This document shows positions 1 to 8,142 of a stretch of DNA of 64,000 nucleotides, piece after piece. How positions within the stretch are numbered: position 1 is the first letter of the stretch; each line of letters starts with the position of its first letter. Below the pieces are notes generated by a model that did not search any database, was not told the origin of the DNA, and saw only the letters and a program-made list of their open reading frames with translations. The position numbers were made by a program, and so were the translations under genes. Origin of the DNA: Halorussus rarus (GTDB lineage: Archaea; Halobacteriota; Halobacteria; Halobacteriales; Haladaptataceae); NCBI RefSeq assembly GCF_003369835.1, contig NZ_QPMJ01000001.1, forward strand, positions 434,001-498,000, read 5' to 3'.

Positions 1-37
1 TGCTCACGCCGAGCACGTCGTAGAAGTCCTCGCTCAT
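1..37 (-). CDS. dnaJ: DnaJ chaperone, N-terminal fragment (gene runs off the left edge)
   Basis: The twelve visible residues, MSEDFYDVLGVS, match the start of the DnaJ J-domain (DYYEVLGV in most family members). J proteins deliver substrates to DnaK and stimulate its ATPase in the cytoplasm. The gene lies directly downstream of dnaK on the same strand, the usual grpE-dnaK-dnaJ order. The start is the ATG at 37; there is no other start nearby. Only the first 4 percent or so of the protein is in the window, so the rest cannot be judged. Confidence 0.85.
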   Translation of the reverse strand, partial: MSEDFYDVLGVS

Positions 38-155
38 TCGTTGTGAGTCGGTAAAAGTCGGAGTTACTTCAAGGGTCCGTTGCCGCGCGAGCGCTCAGGC
101 GTCCGAACGGTCGGCGTTTCCGGTCGCCGCGGTTACTCGTCGCCGTCGTCGACTC

Positions 156-176
156 CGTCAGAGGGAAGCTCTGACG
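156..176. terminator. Perfect hairpin between dnaK and dnaJ
   Basis: CGTCAGAG and CTCTGACG form an 8-bp stem around a 5-nt loop, 20 bp past the dnaK stop. The same stem, with a different loop, recurs at 24265-24285. It could be a processing or attenuation site between dnaK and dnaJ. No T-run follows on the leftward strand, so it is not a classical terminator here. Confidence 0.5.
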
Positions 177-195
177 AGCAGACGACTCGTCGTCC

Positions 196-2109
196 CTACT
201 GGTCCTCCTCGTCGTCGACGTCCTCGAAGTCGGCGTCGACGTACTCGTCGTCGCCGGCGCCGCCGGCACCTGCGCCGCCCGGACCGCCCTGGCCGCCCAT
301 GCCGCCCGGACCGGCGCCCGCCGCGCCGCCGGGACCAGCGCCGGCGCCGCCCGCGCCGGCCTGGGCCTGCTGCTGGTACATCTGCTTGCCGATCTCCTGG
401 AGCTCCTCGCTCAGGCTCTCGGTGGCGTCCTCGAGGTCGTCCTTCGTGGCGTCCTCGTCCCCGAGGACCTCCTGGACGCTGTCGATCTCGGCCTCGATGT
501 CGGCCTTCAGGTCGTCGTCGATCTCCTCCTCGTTCTCGTCGAGGAGCGTCTCGGCGCGCTGGACCGCGCTCTCGGCCTCGTTGCGGGCCTCGATGCGCTC
601 GCGGCGCTGCTGGTCCTCCTCGGCGTGCTGCTCGGCCTCCTCCTGCATCTCCTCGATCTGCTCGTCGGAGAGCCCGGCGCCGCCCTCGATGGTGATCTCC
701 TCCTGGTTGCCCGAGCCCTGGTCCTCGGCGGAGACGTTGACGATGCCGTTCTCGTCGATGTTGAACGACACCTCGATCTGCGGGGTACCGGCCGGCGCGG
801 GCGGGATGCCGGTCAGCTGGAACTCGCCGAGCAGCTCGTTCTCCTCGGCGATCTCGCGCTCGCCCTGGAACACCCGGACCTGCACCGAGGTCTGGTTGTC
901 GGCGGCGGTGGTGAACACCTTCGACTCCTCGGTCGGGATGGTGGTGTTCTTGTCGATGAGCCGCTCGAACAGGCCGCCCTTGACCTCGATGCCGAGCGAG
1001 AGGGGCGTCACGTCGAGCAGCACGATGTCGTCGACGTCGCCCGAGAGGACCCCGCCCTGGATGGCCGCGCCGAGCGCGACCGCCTCGTCGGGGTTGACGT
1101 TCTTCTTGGGCTCCTGGCCGGTCATCTCCTCGACCTGCTCCTGGACCTGGGGCATCCGGGTCGAGCCGCCGACCAGAATGACCTCGTCGATGTCGGACTT
1201 GGAGTAGCCGGCGTCATCGAGCGCCTGCTCGGTCGGGCCGACCGTCCGCTCGATGAGGTCGGAGGTGAGGCTCTCGAACTTCGCGCGGGTCAGGCTCTCC
1301 TCGAGGTGGACCGGCCCCTCGTCGGTCGCCGTGATGAACGGGAGGTTGACGTCGGTCTCCTTCCGGGAGGAGAGCTCGATCTTGGCCTCCTCGGCGGCGT
1401 CCTTCAGGCGCTGGAGGGCCTGGCGGTCGTCGCGGAGGTCGATGTTGTGCTGGTTCTGGAACTCGTCGGCGAGGTAGTCGATGATGGCCTGGTCCCAGTC
1501 GTCGCCGCCGAGGTCGTTGTCGCCGTTCGTCGCGACGACCTCGTAGACGCCGCCGCCGAGGTCGAGGATGGAGACGTCGAAGGTGCCACCGCCGAGGTCG
1601 TAGACGAGGACGGTCTGGTCGGACTCGTCGTCGAGGCCGTAGGCCATCGACGCCGCGGTCGGCTCGTTGACAATGCGCTCGACCTCGAAGCCGGCGATCT
1701 CGCCGGCGTCCTTGGTCGCCTGGCGCTGCTTGTCGTTGAAGTACGCGGGGACCGTGATGACCGCCTTCTCGACGTCGTCGCCGAGGTACTCCTCGGCGTC
1801 GCGCTTGATCTTCTGGAGGATCATCGCCGAGATCTGCTCGGGGGTGTACTCCTCCCCGTCGATCTCGACGGTGTAGTCGTCCTCACCCATGTGGCGCTTG
1901 ATGGACTGGATGGTGCGCTCGGGGTTCTGGACCGCCTGATTCTTCGCGGGCTTGCCGACGAGGCGCTCGCCGTCGTCGAAGGCGACGACCGAGGGCGTGG
2001 TTCGCTCGCCCTCGCTGTTGACGATGATCTCCGGGTCGCCGCCCTCCATGACCGCGAACGCGCTGTTCGTGGTACCGAGGTCGATGCCCAGAATCTTGTT
2101 ACTCGCCAT
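196..2109 (-). CDS. dnaK: Chaperone DnaK (Hsp70), 637 aa
   Basis: This is the ATP-driven Hsp70 chaperone that binds exposed hydrophobic peptides and works with DnaJ and GrpE in the cytoplasm. The N-terminus carries the phosphate-1 motif [11 protein letters not shown]. The second phosphate loop [13 protein letters not shown] and the adenosine motif [10 protein letters not shown] follow in the nucleotide-binding domain. A substrate-binding domain comes next, then a Gly/Ala/Met-rich low-complexity stretch and a very acidic tail ending DVDDEEDQ. Length is normal. A TATA-like CTTAAACG lies 27-34 nt upstream of the ATG. grpE is upstream and dnaJ downstream, both on the same strand. Confidence 0.98.
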   Translation of the reverse strand: MASNKILGIDLGTTNSAFAVMEGGDPEIIVNSEGERTTPSVVAFDDGERLVGKPAKNQAVQNPERTIQSIKRHMGEDDYTVEIDGEEYTPEQISAMILQKIKRDAEEYLGDDVEKAVITVPAYFNDKQRQATKDAGEIAGFEVERIVNEPTAASMAYGLDDESDQTVLVYDLGGGTFDVSILDLGGGVYEVVATNGDNDLGGDDWDQAIIDYLADEFQNQHNIDLRDDRQALQRLKDAAEEAKIELSSRKETDVNLPFITATDEGPVHLEESLTRAKFESLTSDLIERTVGPTEQALDDAGYSKSDIDEVILVGGSTRMPQVQEQVEEMTGQEPKKNVNPDEAVALGAAIQGGVLSGDVDDIVLLDVTPLSLGIEVKGGLFERLIDKNTTIPTEESKVFTTAADNQTSVQVRVFQGEREIAEENELLGEFQLTGIPPAPAGTPQIEVSFNIDENGIVNVSAEDQGSGNQEEITIEGGAGLSDEQIEEMQEEAEQHAEEDQQRRERIEARNEAESAVQRAETLLDENEEEIDDDLKADIEAEIDSVQEVLGDEDATKDDLEDATESLSEELQEIGKQMYQQQAQAGAGGAGAGPGGAAGAGPGGMGGQGGPGGAGAGGAGDDEYVDADFEDVDDEEDQ

Positions 2110-2135
2110 CTTGTTCGATACGTTGCGGGTTCTTC

Positions 2136-2143
2136 CGTTTAAG
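2136..2143 (-). promoter_or_regulatory. Core promoter (TATA) of dnaK
   Basis: CTTAAACG on the minus strand sits 27-34 nt before the dnaK ATG, the position expected for a near-leaderless haloarchaeal transcript. The same octamer lies 23-30 nt before grpE. Confidence 0.5.
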
Positions 2144-2227
2144 CCTTGCTAGTCTCGGCGTACGGCCGCGCTGAGCTATCGGCTCGCCGTCTTTCGGTTT
2201 TGGCGCCCACCTGTGTCCGAGAATGAC

Positions 2228-2241
2228 ATACTTATATATCC
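2228..2241. promoter_or_regulatory. Second AT-rich TATA-like island upstream of dnaK
   Basis: A TATATAAG-like block on the minus strand lies about 120 nt upstream of dnaK, in otherwise GC-rich DNA. It could be an alternative (for example heat-induced) dnaK promoter giving a leader of roughly 90 nt. No gene on either strand explains it otherwise. Confidence 0.3.
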
Positions 2242-2322
2242 GACCGCAATTCCACTCCACTTCGCGACACGTCGAGCCCGACGAACCTGACCGGGATTCG
2301 CTCCGCCCGTCCTCTTGCGAGC

Positions 2323-2988
2323 CTACTCGTCGCCCTGGCTGACCGTCACCTGCGCCGCCCGCAGGACCTTCCCGCCCATCTCGTAGCCGGGCTGGTAGAC
2401 GTCGGCGACGGTGCCCTCCGGCTGGTCGCTCTCGACCTGCATCATCACCTCGTGGCGCTGTGGGTCGGTCTCGGCGCCGGGCTCGGGGGCGATCTCCTCG
2501 ACGTTCTCGTCCTCGAACGCGCGGTCGAGCTCCTTCAGGGTCATCTCGACGCCCTCCTTGAGGCTCTCGACGTCGTCGTGGTCGTCCTCGATGGCGCGCA
2601 CGAGGTTGTCCCGGACGTCCAGCAGGTTCTCCACCAGGTCCTCGGTTGCGGTCTCCTCGAGCTGCTCCTGGCGCTTCTTCGCGCGCTTCTTGTAGTTCTG
2701 GAAGTCCGCCCGCTCGCGCTTGAGCTTGGATTCGAGCTCGTCGGCGCGCTCGCTGGCCGCCTCGCGCTCGGCCTCGACGTCGGCGAGGTGGTCCTCGAGG
2801 TCCTCGGCGAGCGACTCGTCCTCGATGGCGACCTCGGCGACGAGCTTGGTGCTGGTCGGGCCGAGCGCGTCCGCCCGGGCCTGCGCCTCGGCCGCGGAGT
2901 CGGCGTCGGCGTCCTCCTCTGCCTCGTGCTCCTCGTCGGCTCCGTCGGCGTCCTCCCGCACCTGCTCGGTGACTTCCTCGTCGGTCAT
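2323..2988 (-). CDS. grpE: GrpE nucleotide exchange factor, 221 aa
   Basis: GrpE releases ADP from DnaK. The protein has a long acidic N-terminal extension (residues 1-70), a charged coiled-coil region rich in Glu/Lys/Arg (about 65-135), and the C-terminal beta-domain with the family signature YQPGYEMGGKVLRAAQVTVS. It is the gene upstream of dnaK, separated by about 210 bp with its own promoter, so the two are probably transcribed separately but co-regulated. The ATG at 2988 lies right after a promoter-like CTTAAACG. Confidence 0.95.
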   Translation of the reverse strand: MTDEEVTEQVREDADGADEEHEAEEDADADSAAEAQARADALGPTSTKLVAEVAIEDESLAEDLEDHLADVEAEREAASERADELESKLKRERADFQNYKKRAKKRQEQLEETATEDLVENLLDVRDNLVRAIEDDHDDVESLKEGVEMTLKELDRAFEDENVEEIAPEPGAETDPQRHEVMMQVESDQPEGTVADVYQPGYEMGGKVLRAAQVTVSQGDE

Positions 2989-3010
2989 ACGCGGTACAAA
3001 TGGTTGGGCG

Positions 3011-3018
3011 CGTTTAAG
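3011..3018 (-). promoter_or_regulatory. Core promoter (TATA) of grpE
   Basis: CTTAAACG on the minus strand, 23-30 nt before the grpE ATG, is identical to the dnaK element. Confidence 0.45.
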
Positions 3019-3119
3019 GATTCAGAAAGCGGGCGGGGCGCCGCCGCGGTCGGTCAGTCGGGGCGGTCCCGGACAGGGGCTGCTGCGGGTCTGCCGACCG
3101 CGTTGCGACGGCTCGTCGG

Positions 3120-3578
3120 TCAGGACTCCATCACGCCGCGGCGCTCGAACGCGGCCCGCACCCCGTCGCTGATGCCCAGGTCCTCGAGCTCCTCGGCCAC
3201 GTCGATCTCGTCGAACATCTCGGCGCCCTTCGGCGTCTTCTTGAGGTTGTTGACGTGGTAGAGGTACGAGACCCGGAGCAGCCAGGTCGCCCGGTCGACG
3301 TCCTCGTCGTCCTCGACGTACATGGTCGTCCACCCCGACTCGGGGACGACGTGGTGTTCTTCGGTCTTGCCCTCCTCGATGAGGGTGTCGCGCAGGCGCT
3401 CGGTGAAGGGCACGTCCACGATGCCCCATCGGTGGACGTGGCCCACCTCGCGCGGGCCCAGCGTGAACTCCCGGCCCTCGAAGCGGTGCTCGTTGGTGTT
3501 GACGTGGGGCCACGCGGCGACCTCCTCGATGACGCGGTCGACGAGTCGCGCCGCCCGCCGTTTGTCCTGGTCCCCCAT
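3120..3578 (-). CDS. DUF5519 (luciferase-domain-like) protein, 152 aa
   Basis: The sequence looks like the haloarchaeal DUF5519 family, annotated as luciferase domain-containing because of distant similarity. It contains a His/Arg-rich core (HRFEGREFTLGPREVGHVH), then DVPF and a conserved HHVVPESGW motif. The family is small and soluble with no established reaction, so no light-producing function should be assumed. The start at 3578 is preferred over an in-frame upstream ATG at 3608 because the TATA-like ATTAAG on the minus strand lies at about 3605-3613. It is divergent from the XPB gene. Confidence 0.75.
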   Translation of the reverse strand: MGDQDKRRAARLVDRVIEEVAAWPHVNTNEHRFEGREFTLGPREVGHVHRWGIVDVPFTERLRDTLIEEGKTEEHHVVPESGWTTMYVEDDEDVDRATWLLRVSYLYHVNNLKKTPKGAEMFDEIDVAEELEDLGISDGVRAAFERRGVMES

Positions 3579-3711
3579 GGTTTCGTACGTGGCTTCGCCG
3601 CCCGGCAACTTAATCTGCCTGCCCGCCGGCCGGGAGTCGGGCGCGAGCGCGGAGCGTGCCCTGGCGCACGACTCCGCGGGGCGCCCGACTCCGGCGGGTC
3701 CGACGACCGAC

Positions 3712-3720
3712 CGCTTAAGG
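3712..3720 (+). promoter_or_regulatory. Core promoter of the XPB gene
   Basis: CGCTTAAGG lies 29-37 nt before the GTG start at 3749, consistent with a leaderless or near-leaderless transcript. Confidence 0.4.
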
Positions 3721-3748
3721 CGACCCAGCCCCGAGAATCGACCGAACC

Positions 3749-5149
3749 GTGCCCCACGCGACGCTCACCTTCGAGGAGGGGACAATCCGGGTCGAGACCG
3801 ACCCCGACGCCGATCTCGATCTGCCCCACGCCGCGGCCGACGCCCGGTCGAAGACCCGCCGGGCGCCCGCCTTCCGGTACGCCGCCCTCCGCGACGCGCT
3901 GGCCCGGCAGGGCGCCGACCTCGAGGATTCGGTCCTCGACGCGCCCGACCTCCCCGACGTGGCCTCCACCTACGAGCTCCGCGGGTACCAGCGCGACGCC
4001 CTCTCGGCGTGGGAGGACGCCGGCCGGCGGGGCGTCCCCGCGAGCGACGCGAGCGGGGGCTCACAGCGGCGAAGCCGTTGGGGCGTCCTCGAGCTCCCGA
4101 CCGGCAGCGGCAAGACCGTCATCGGACTGAAGGCCATCGAGTCGCTCCAGACCGCGACCCTCGTGGTCGTCCCGACCATCGACCTGCTGGAGCAGTGGCG
4201 CCGCGAACTCGAGGCGGAGTTCGGCGTCCCGGTCGGCCAGTTGGGCGGCGGCGAGCAGAACGTCGAAGCCATCACCGTCTCGACCTACGACTCGGCGTAC
4301 CTGCGCGCCGACGAACTCGGCGACCGGTTCGGGCTGGCCATCTTCGACGAGGTCCACCACCTCGGCGGCGAAGGGTACCGGGACATCGCCCGGTTGCTGG
4401 CCGCGCCCGCCCGGATGGGACTGACCGCCACCTTCGAGCGCCCGGACGGCGCTCACGAGGTGGTCGCGGACCTCGTCGGCGGGAAGGCGTACGCCATCGA
4501 CCCCGAGGAACTGGCGGGCGAGCACCTCGCGCCCTACGACGTCAAACGCGTCGAGGTCGAACTCACCGACGCCGAGCGCGAGCGCTACGAGGCCGCCAAC
4601 GAGGTGTTCACGAACTACCTCGCCCGGTCGGACATCCGGATGCGGAGCGGCAGCGACTACCAGGAACTGGTCAAGCGCTCGGGCTCGGACCCCGAGGCCC
4701 GCGAGGCGCTGCTCGCCAAGCAGCGCGCCCGCGAGGTGATGATGAACAGCGACGCGAAGGTCGACGCCCTCGAATCGATTCTCGACGACCACCGCGACGA
4801 CCGCGTCATCGTCTTCACCGCGCACAACGACCTGGTCTACCGGCTCTCGGAGCGGTTCCTCCTGCCCGCCGTCACCCACCAGACCGGGGCGGCCGAGCGC
4901 CGCGAGATTCTGGAGCGGTTCCGCGAGGGCGACTACTCCCGGGTCGTCACCTCGAACGTGCTCGACGAGGGCGTGGACGTCCCCGACGCCAACGTCGCCG
5001 TGGTGCTGTCGGGCAGCGGCAGCGAGCGGGAGTTCACCCAGCGGCTCGGCCGCATCCTCCGGCCGAAGGACGACGGCCGGCCCGCGCTGCTGTACGAGGT
5101 CGTCAGCGCCGAGACCGCCGAGGAGCGGGTGGCCGAGCGCAGGCGGTAA
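3749..5149 (+). CDS. Archaeal XPB/Rad25-type DNA helicase, 466 aa
   Basis: This is a superfamily 2 DNA helicase of the XPB type, used in archaeal nucleotide excision repair. An N-terminal damage-recognition-like region is followed by Walker A (LPTGSGKT, about residues 116-123), the DEVH box at about 200-203, motif III GLTATFER, and the second RecA domain with NVLDEGVDVP and QRLGRILRP. Length is typical. The start is GTG. The Bax1 nuclease gene lies downstream on the same strand, but a lipoprotein gene on the other strand sits between them. XPB and Bax1 are known to form a complex in archaea. Confidence 0.93.
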   Translation: MPHATLTFEEGTIRVETDPDADLDLPHAAADARSKTRRAPAFRYAALRDALARQGADLEDSVLDAPDLPDVASTYELRGYQRDALSAWEDAGRRGVPASDASGGSQRRSRWGVLELPTGSGKTVIGLKAIESLQTATLVVVPTIDLLEQWRRELEAEFGVPVGQLGGGEQNVEAITVSTYDSAYLRADELGDRFGLAIFDEVHHLGGEGYRDIARLLAAPARMGLTATFERPDGAHEVVADLVGGKAYAIDPEELAGEHLAPYDVKRVEVELTDAERERYEAANEVFTNYLARSDIRMRSGSDYQELVKRSGSDPEAREALLAKQRAREVMMNSDAKVDALESILDDHRDDRVIVFTAHNDLVYRLSERFLLPAVTHQTGAAERREILERFREGDYSRVVTSNVLDEGVDVPDANVAVVLSGSGSEREFTQRLGRILRPKDDGRPALLYEVVSAETAEERVAERRR

Positions 5150-5191
5150 GGAGGGGAGACTGCGGTGCGGAGCGCCGGCGGACCCCGCGAC

Positions 5192-5596
5192 TCAGGGCCG
5201 GAAGTCGATGTCGATCGAGCCCTGCTCGCGGAACTGTTCGTACGGGATGTCGAACTCGATCTCGACGGTCTTGCTCTCGCCGGCCGGGACGGTCACGTCC
5301 CGGGACTCGCGGCTCGCCACGGTCCCGTCGTCGTCGGTCTCGTTCCCACTGCTCGGCTCGGCGGCGGTCACGGTCACGTAGAGGTCGCCGGTTCCCGCCT
5401 CGGTCCCGGTGTTCTCGATGGTTACCGTGACGACGAGGTCGCCCGACTCGCTCTCCCGCCGGTCGAACGACGTCTGGGAGAGCGACGCCGCGGACTTCGA
5501 CTCGTCGTCGCCACCGCCCGCACAGCCTGCGAGCGAGCCGACGCCCGCCGCGGCACCGAGGGCCGCACAGTTCCGGAGCACGTCACGCCTGCGCAT
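5192..5596 (-). CDS. Secreted Tat lipoprotein, 134 aa, beta-sandwich type
   Basis: The N-terminus MRRRDVLRNCAALGAAAGVGSLAGC is a twin-arginine signal with a lipobox, so the mature protein should be anchored outside the cell by Cys24 or Cys25. The rest is a single domain with alternating beta patterns (GDLVVTVTIENTGTEAG, VTVPAGESKTVEIEFD). This resembles the extracellular adhesion-type folds that follow many haloarchaeal lipoprotein signals. It sits on the opposite strand between XPB and bax1. Function unknown. Confidence 0.8.
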   Translation of the reverse strand: MRRRDVLRNCAALGAAAGVGSLAGCAGGGDDESKSAASLSQTSFDRRESESGDLVVTVTIENTGTEAGTGDLYVTVTAAEPSSGNETDDDGTVASRESRDVTVPAGESKTVEIEFDIPYEQFREQGSIDIDFRP

Positions 5597-5673
5597 AGCC
5601 GAGGGTCCGAGGCCATCGGGATGAGTCTTCTGTCTTCCGACGGTTTTTGTACGCGCCGCCCCTCTCTCCGGCC

Positions 5674-7206
5674 ATGCTGACCAAGGACCTGCTGCGGGTC
5701 TCGCGGGCCGGCGGAGGCTACCGCCCCCGGTTCGCGGGCCGGGAGCACCGGCCGCTGGCCGCCAGGGTCCTCGGCACCTACCAGGGCCACGTCGGCGAGC
5801 CCCGCGCGGACCTCGACGCCGCGCTGAAGGACCTCGAAGCCGACGCCGACCACTTCAAGCTGGTCCGGGGGTTCGCCAAGCTGCTCGACCGCGAGGCCGC
5901 CTTCGAGACCGAGGCCGCGGTCGACCCCGAGCGCGCCCGCCGGACCGCGTTCGAGGCGGCCGAAGCAGTGGGGGTCGTCACCGAGGCCGAGCGCGACGCC
6001 GCCCTCCGGGAAGCGAGCGACCGGCTCGGCGCCGGTCCGGACGCGGTGGCCGACGCGCTGTACGCCGACCTCGACGAGCGGCAGGTCATGGGCCGATTCG
6101 ACGCGCGGTGGGACCCCGACCAGCTTCTGGCCCAGTATAACCTCTCGCTGGCCCAGACCGCCCTGTTCGATGCGACCGAGGTCCGGGTCCGGACCGCCGA
6201 CCCGCGGGCGCTCGTCTCGGCGGTCAAGCGCCTCCGGCTGATGTACGAGATCCGAAAGACCGGGGGCGGGAGCGGACCCGAGCGCCGGGTCTCGGACCGG
6301 GAGATCGTCGTCACCGGACCCGACGCCCTCTTCCGGTCGACCCGGCGGTACGGCACCCGGTTCGCGCGCCTCCTCCGGACCGTCGCGAAGGCCGACGCCT
6401 GGACGCTTACGGCGACCGTCGACGACTACGGCACCGAGCGCACCCTCTCGCTCTCGGACGACGACCCCGTCCGCGTGCCGGGCACCGAACCGGTCGCGGA
6501 CGTGACCTTCGACAGCGGCGTCGAGGCCGACTTCGCCGCCCGGTTCGAGTCGCTCGACCTCGACTGGGCGCTGACCCGCGAGCCGGAACCCCTCGAGACC
6601 GGCGCGCGGGTGATGATTCCGGACTTCGCCTTCGACTACTCGCACGCCGACTTCCGGGTCTTCTTCGAGATTATGGGGTTCTGGACGCCAGAGTACGTCG
6701 AGAAGAAGCTCTCGCAACTGGAGGCCGTCGAAGACGTCGAACTGCTGGTGGCGGTCGACGAGAGCCTGGGCGTCGGCGAGGACGTCGAGGCCCGCGACCA
6801 CCGCGCGATTCCCTACTCCGGAACTATCCGGCTCAAGGACGTCCGCGACGCGCTCCGGCGCTACGAGGACGACCTGGTCGCCGCGAGCGCGGCCGACCTG
6901 CCCGGCGAGCTGGTCCCGGAGGCGGACGTCATCTCGCTCGAAGCCCTCGCGGCCGAACACGGCGTCAGCGAGGACGCCGTCGCGGACAAGCCGTTCCCCG
7001 ACCACGAGCGCGTGGGCCGGACGCTGGTGCGGCCCGGTGTGCTCGCTGAACTCGACGATCGGATCGAGTCCGGGACGGCCTACTCGGCGGTCGAGGAACT
7101 CCTGAGCGAGTACGGCATCGACGACGCGAGCGCACTGCTGTCCGAACTGGGGTACGCCGTCGAGTGGGAGGGGCTGAGCGGCGGGACCGTCCGGCGCAAG
7201 GGCTGA
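5674..7206 (+). CDS. bax1: Bax1 (DUF790) nuclease, partner of XPB, 510 aa
   Basis: DUF790 proteins are Bax1, which binds archaeal XPB and cuts DNA beside the unwound bubble. The N-terminal half begins MLTKDLLRVSRAG and carries DUF790 features. The nuclease core is around residues 310-360, with a PD-(D/E)xK-like arrangement (MIPDFAFDY, FFEIMGFWTPEYVEKKL). The ATG at 5674 is chosen over an in-frame upstream start because it matches the family N-terminus. The last 66 nt (7141-7206) are duplicated at 21055-21120, on the far side of the catabolic island, so the 3' end of this gene is an island boundary. Confidence 0.9.
   Translation: MLTKDLLRVSRAGGGYRPRFAGREHRPLAARVLGTYQGHVGEPRADLDAALKDLEADADHFKLVRGFAKLLDREAAFETEAAVDPERARRTAFEAAEAVGVVTEAERDAALREASDRLGAGPDAVADALYADLDERQVMGRFDARWDPDQLLAQYNLSLAQTALFDATEVRVRTADPRALVSAVKRLRLMYEIRKTGGGSGPERRVSDREIVVTGPDALFRSTRRYGTRFARLLRTVAKADAWTLTATVDDYGTERTLSLSDDDPVRVPGTEPVADVTFDSGVEADFAARFESLDLDWALTREPEPLETGARVMIPDFAFDYSHADFRVFFEIMGFWTPEYVEKKLSQLEAVEDVELLVAVDESLGVGEDVEARDHRAIPYSGTIRLKDVRDALRRYEDDLVAASAADLPGELVPEADVISLEALAAEHGVSEDAVADKPFPDHERVGRTLVRPGVLAELDDRIESGTAYSAVEELLSEYGIDDASALLSELGYAVEWEGLSGGTVRRKG
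7141..7206 (+). repeat. Left copy of the island-flanking direct repeat (bax1 3' end)
   Basis: These 66 nt encode the last residues of Bax1. Compared base by base with 21055-21120 there are 12 differences, including a 29-nt perfect run at 7159-7187. Confidence 0.85.
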
Positions 7207-7274
7207 GCGGCGCTGTCGTCACTCGTCTGCCCGTCGAGGGGGCTTTCGTGAATGGTGGGGTCTACGGCCCGTAG

Positions 7275-8048
7275 CTACTGGTCGGGCATGAAGTCGTGGT
7301 CGACGTCGCCGGTGAACTCCCTGGCGACGAACTCGTTGCGGAGCGTGCCCACCCCTTCGATCTCGACCTCGACGGTGTCGCCGTCGCTTATCGGCCCGAC
7401 GCCGGACGTGGTGCCCGTCGCGATGACGTCGCCGCGTTCGAGCGTCATCAGCTCGGTGATCTCCTCGATAAGCTCCGGGACGGAGAAGATCAGGTTGTCG
7501 ACGGTCGATTCCTGCTGGACCGCCCCGTTCTTCCGCAGTTCGATGGCGGCGTCGTCGGGTACCCGGTCGGGGGACGCGACGACCGGGCCGATCGGCGCGG
7601 CGTTGTCGAACGACTTCCCGCGGATCCAGTTCTGCTCCTCGCGCTGGTCGTCTCGGTTCGAGAGGTCGTTGACGCAGGTGTACCCCGCGATGACGTCGTC
7701 GGCTCGGTCGGCCGAGACGTTCCGGCACTGCTCGCCGATGACGACGCCCAGTTCGGCCTCGTGGTCGATGCGCTCCTTGTCCTCCGGGAGCGCGATGGTA
7801 TCGCCGTGGGCCGCGAGCGCGTTCGGCGCCTTGAGGAACAGCAACGGTCGGTCCGGAATCTCCGAGTCGGTCTCCTCGGCGTGGTCGCTGTAGTTCAGTC
7901 CGATACAGACGATCTTGCTCGGCTCGACCGGCGGGAGCACCGTCACCTCGTCGAGGCCGTACCGTCGGTTCGCGAACACCGCTTCCCCCTCGTCCCATTC
8001 CCCGAGACGGACCGAACCGGCCGGGTCTCGGAATCGAACGTGTTGCAT
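7275..8048 (-). CDS. Fumarylacetoacetate hydrolase (FAH) family protein, 257 aa, copy 1
   Basis: FAH-fold enzymes hydrolyse or decarboxylate 2-oxo acids of aromatic and sugar-acid breakdown using a divalent metal. The metal-site segments are visible: HEAELGVVIGEQC (two Glu ligands) and CVNDLSNRD (Asp ligand), plus the opening motif IVCIGLNYSDHAEE. The length is that of single-domain acylpyruvase-like members. The ATG at 8048 (MQHVRFRD) matches the paralog at 17837-18568 and has a TATA 26-37 nt upstream; a longer upstream frame is rejected. It is the third gene after AKR and MFS on this strand. The exact substrate cannot be read from sequence. Confidence 0.9.
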   Translation of the reverse strand: MQHVRFRDPAGSVRLGEWDEGEAVFANRRYGLDEVTVLPPVEPSKIVCIGLNYSDHAEETDSEIPDRPLLFLKAPNALAAHGDTIALPEDKERIDHEAELGVVIGEQCRNVSADRADDVIAGYTCVNDLSNRDDQREEQNWIRGKSFDNAAPIGPVVASPDRVPDDAAIELRKNGAVQQESTVDNLIFSVPELIEEITELMTLERGDVIATGTTSGVGPISDGDTVEVEIEGVGTLRNEFVAREFTGDVDHDFMPDQ

Positions 8049-8073
8049 GCCAACAGCCCCCACTACTGACCGG

Positions 8074-8085
8074 GCCAAAAAGATT
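8074..8085 (-). promoter_or_regulatory. Core promoter of FAH copy 1
   Basis: AAATCTTTTTGG on the minus strand, 26-37 nt before the ATG, suggests FAH copy 1 has its own leaderless promoter and is not only read through from the MFS gene. Confidence 0.4.
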
Positions 8086-8142
8086 TGCCCGCAGTCGCGG
8101 CTCAGCCGGACGCTTGGAGGGCACCACTCGACAGCGACCGGT

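Noticed and set aside
625-2142. Long plus-strand frame of 505 aa opposite dnaK
   Set aside because: It is Leu/Val/Asp-rich shadow coding forced by GC-rich codons of dnaK on the other strand; no start signal and no family.
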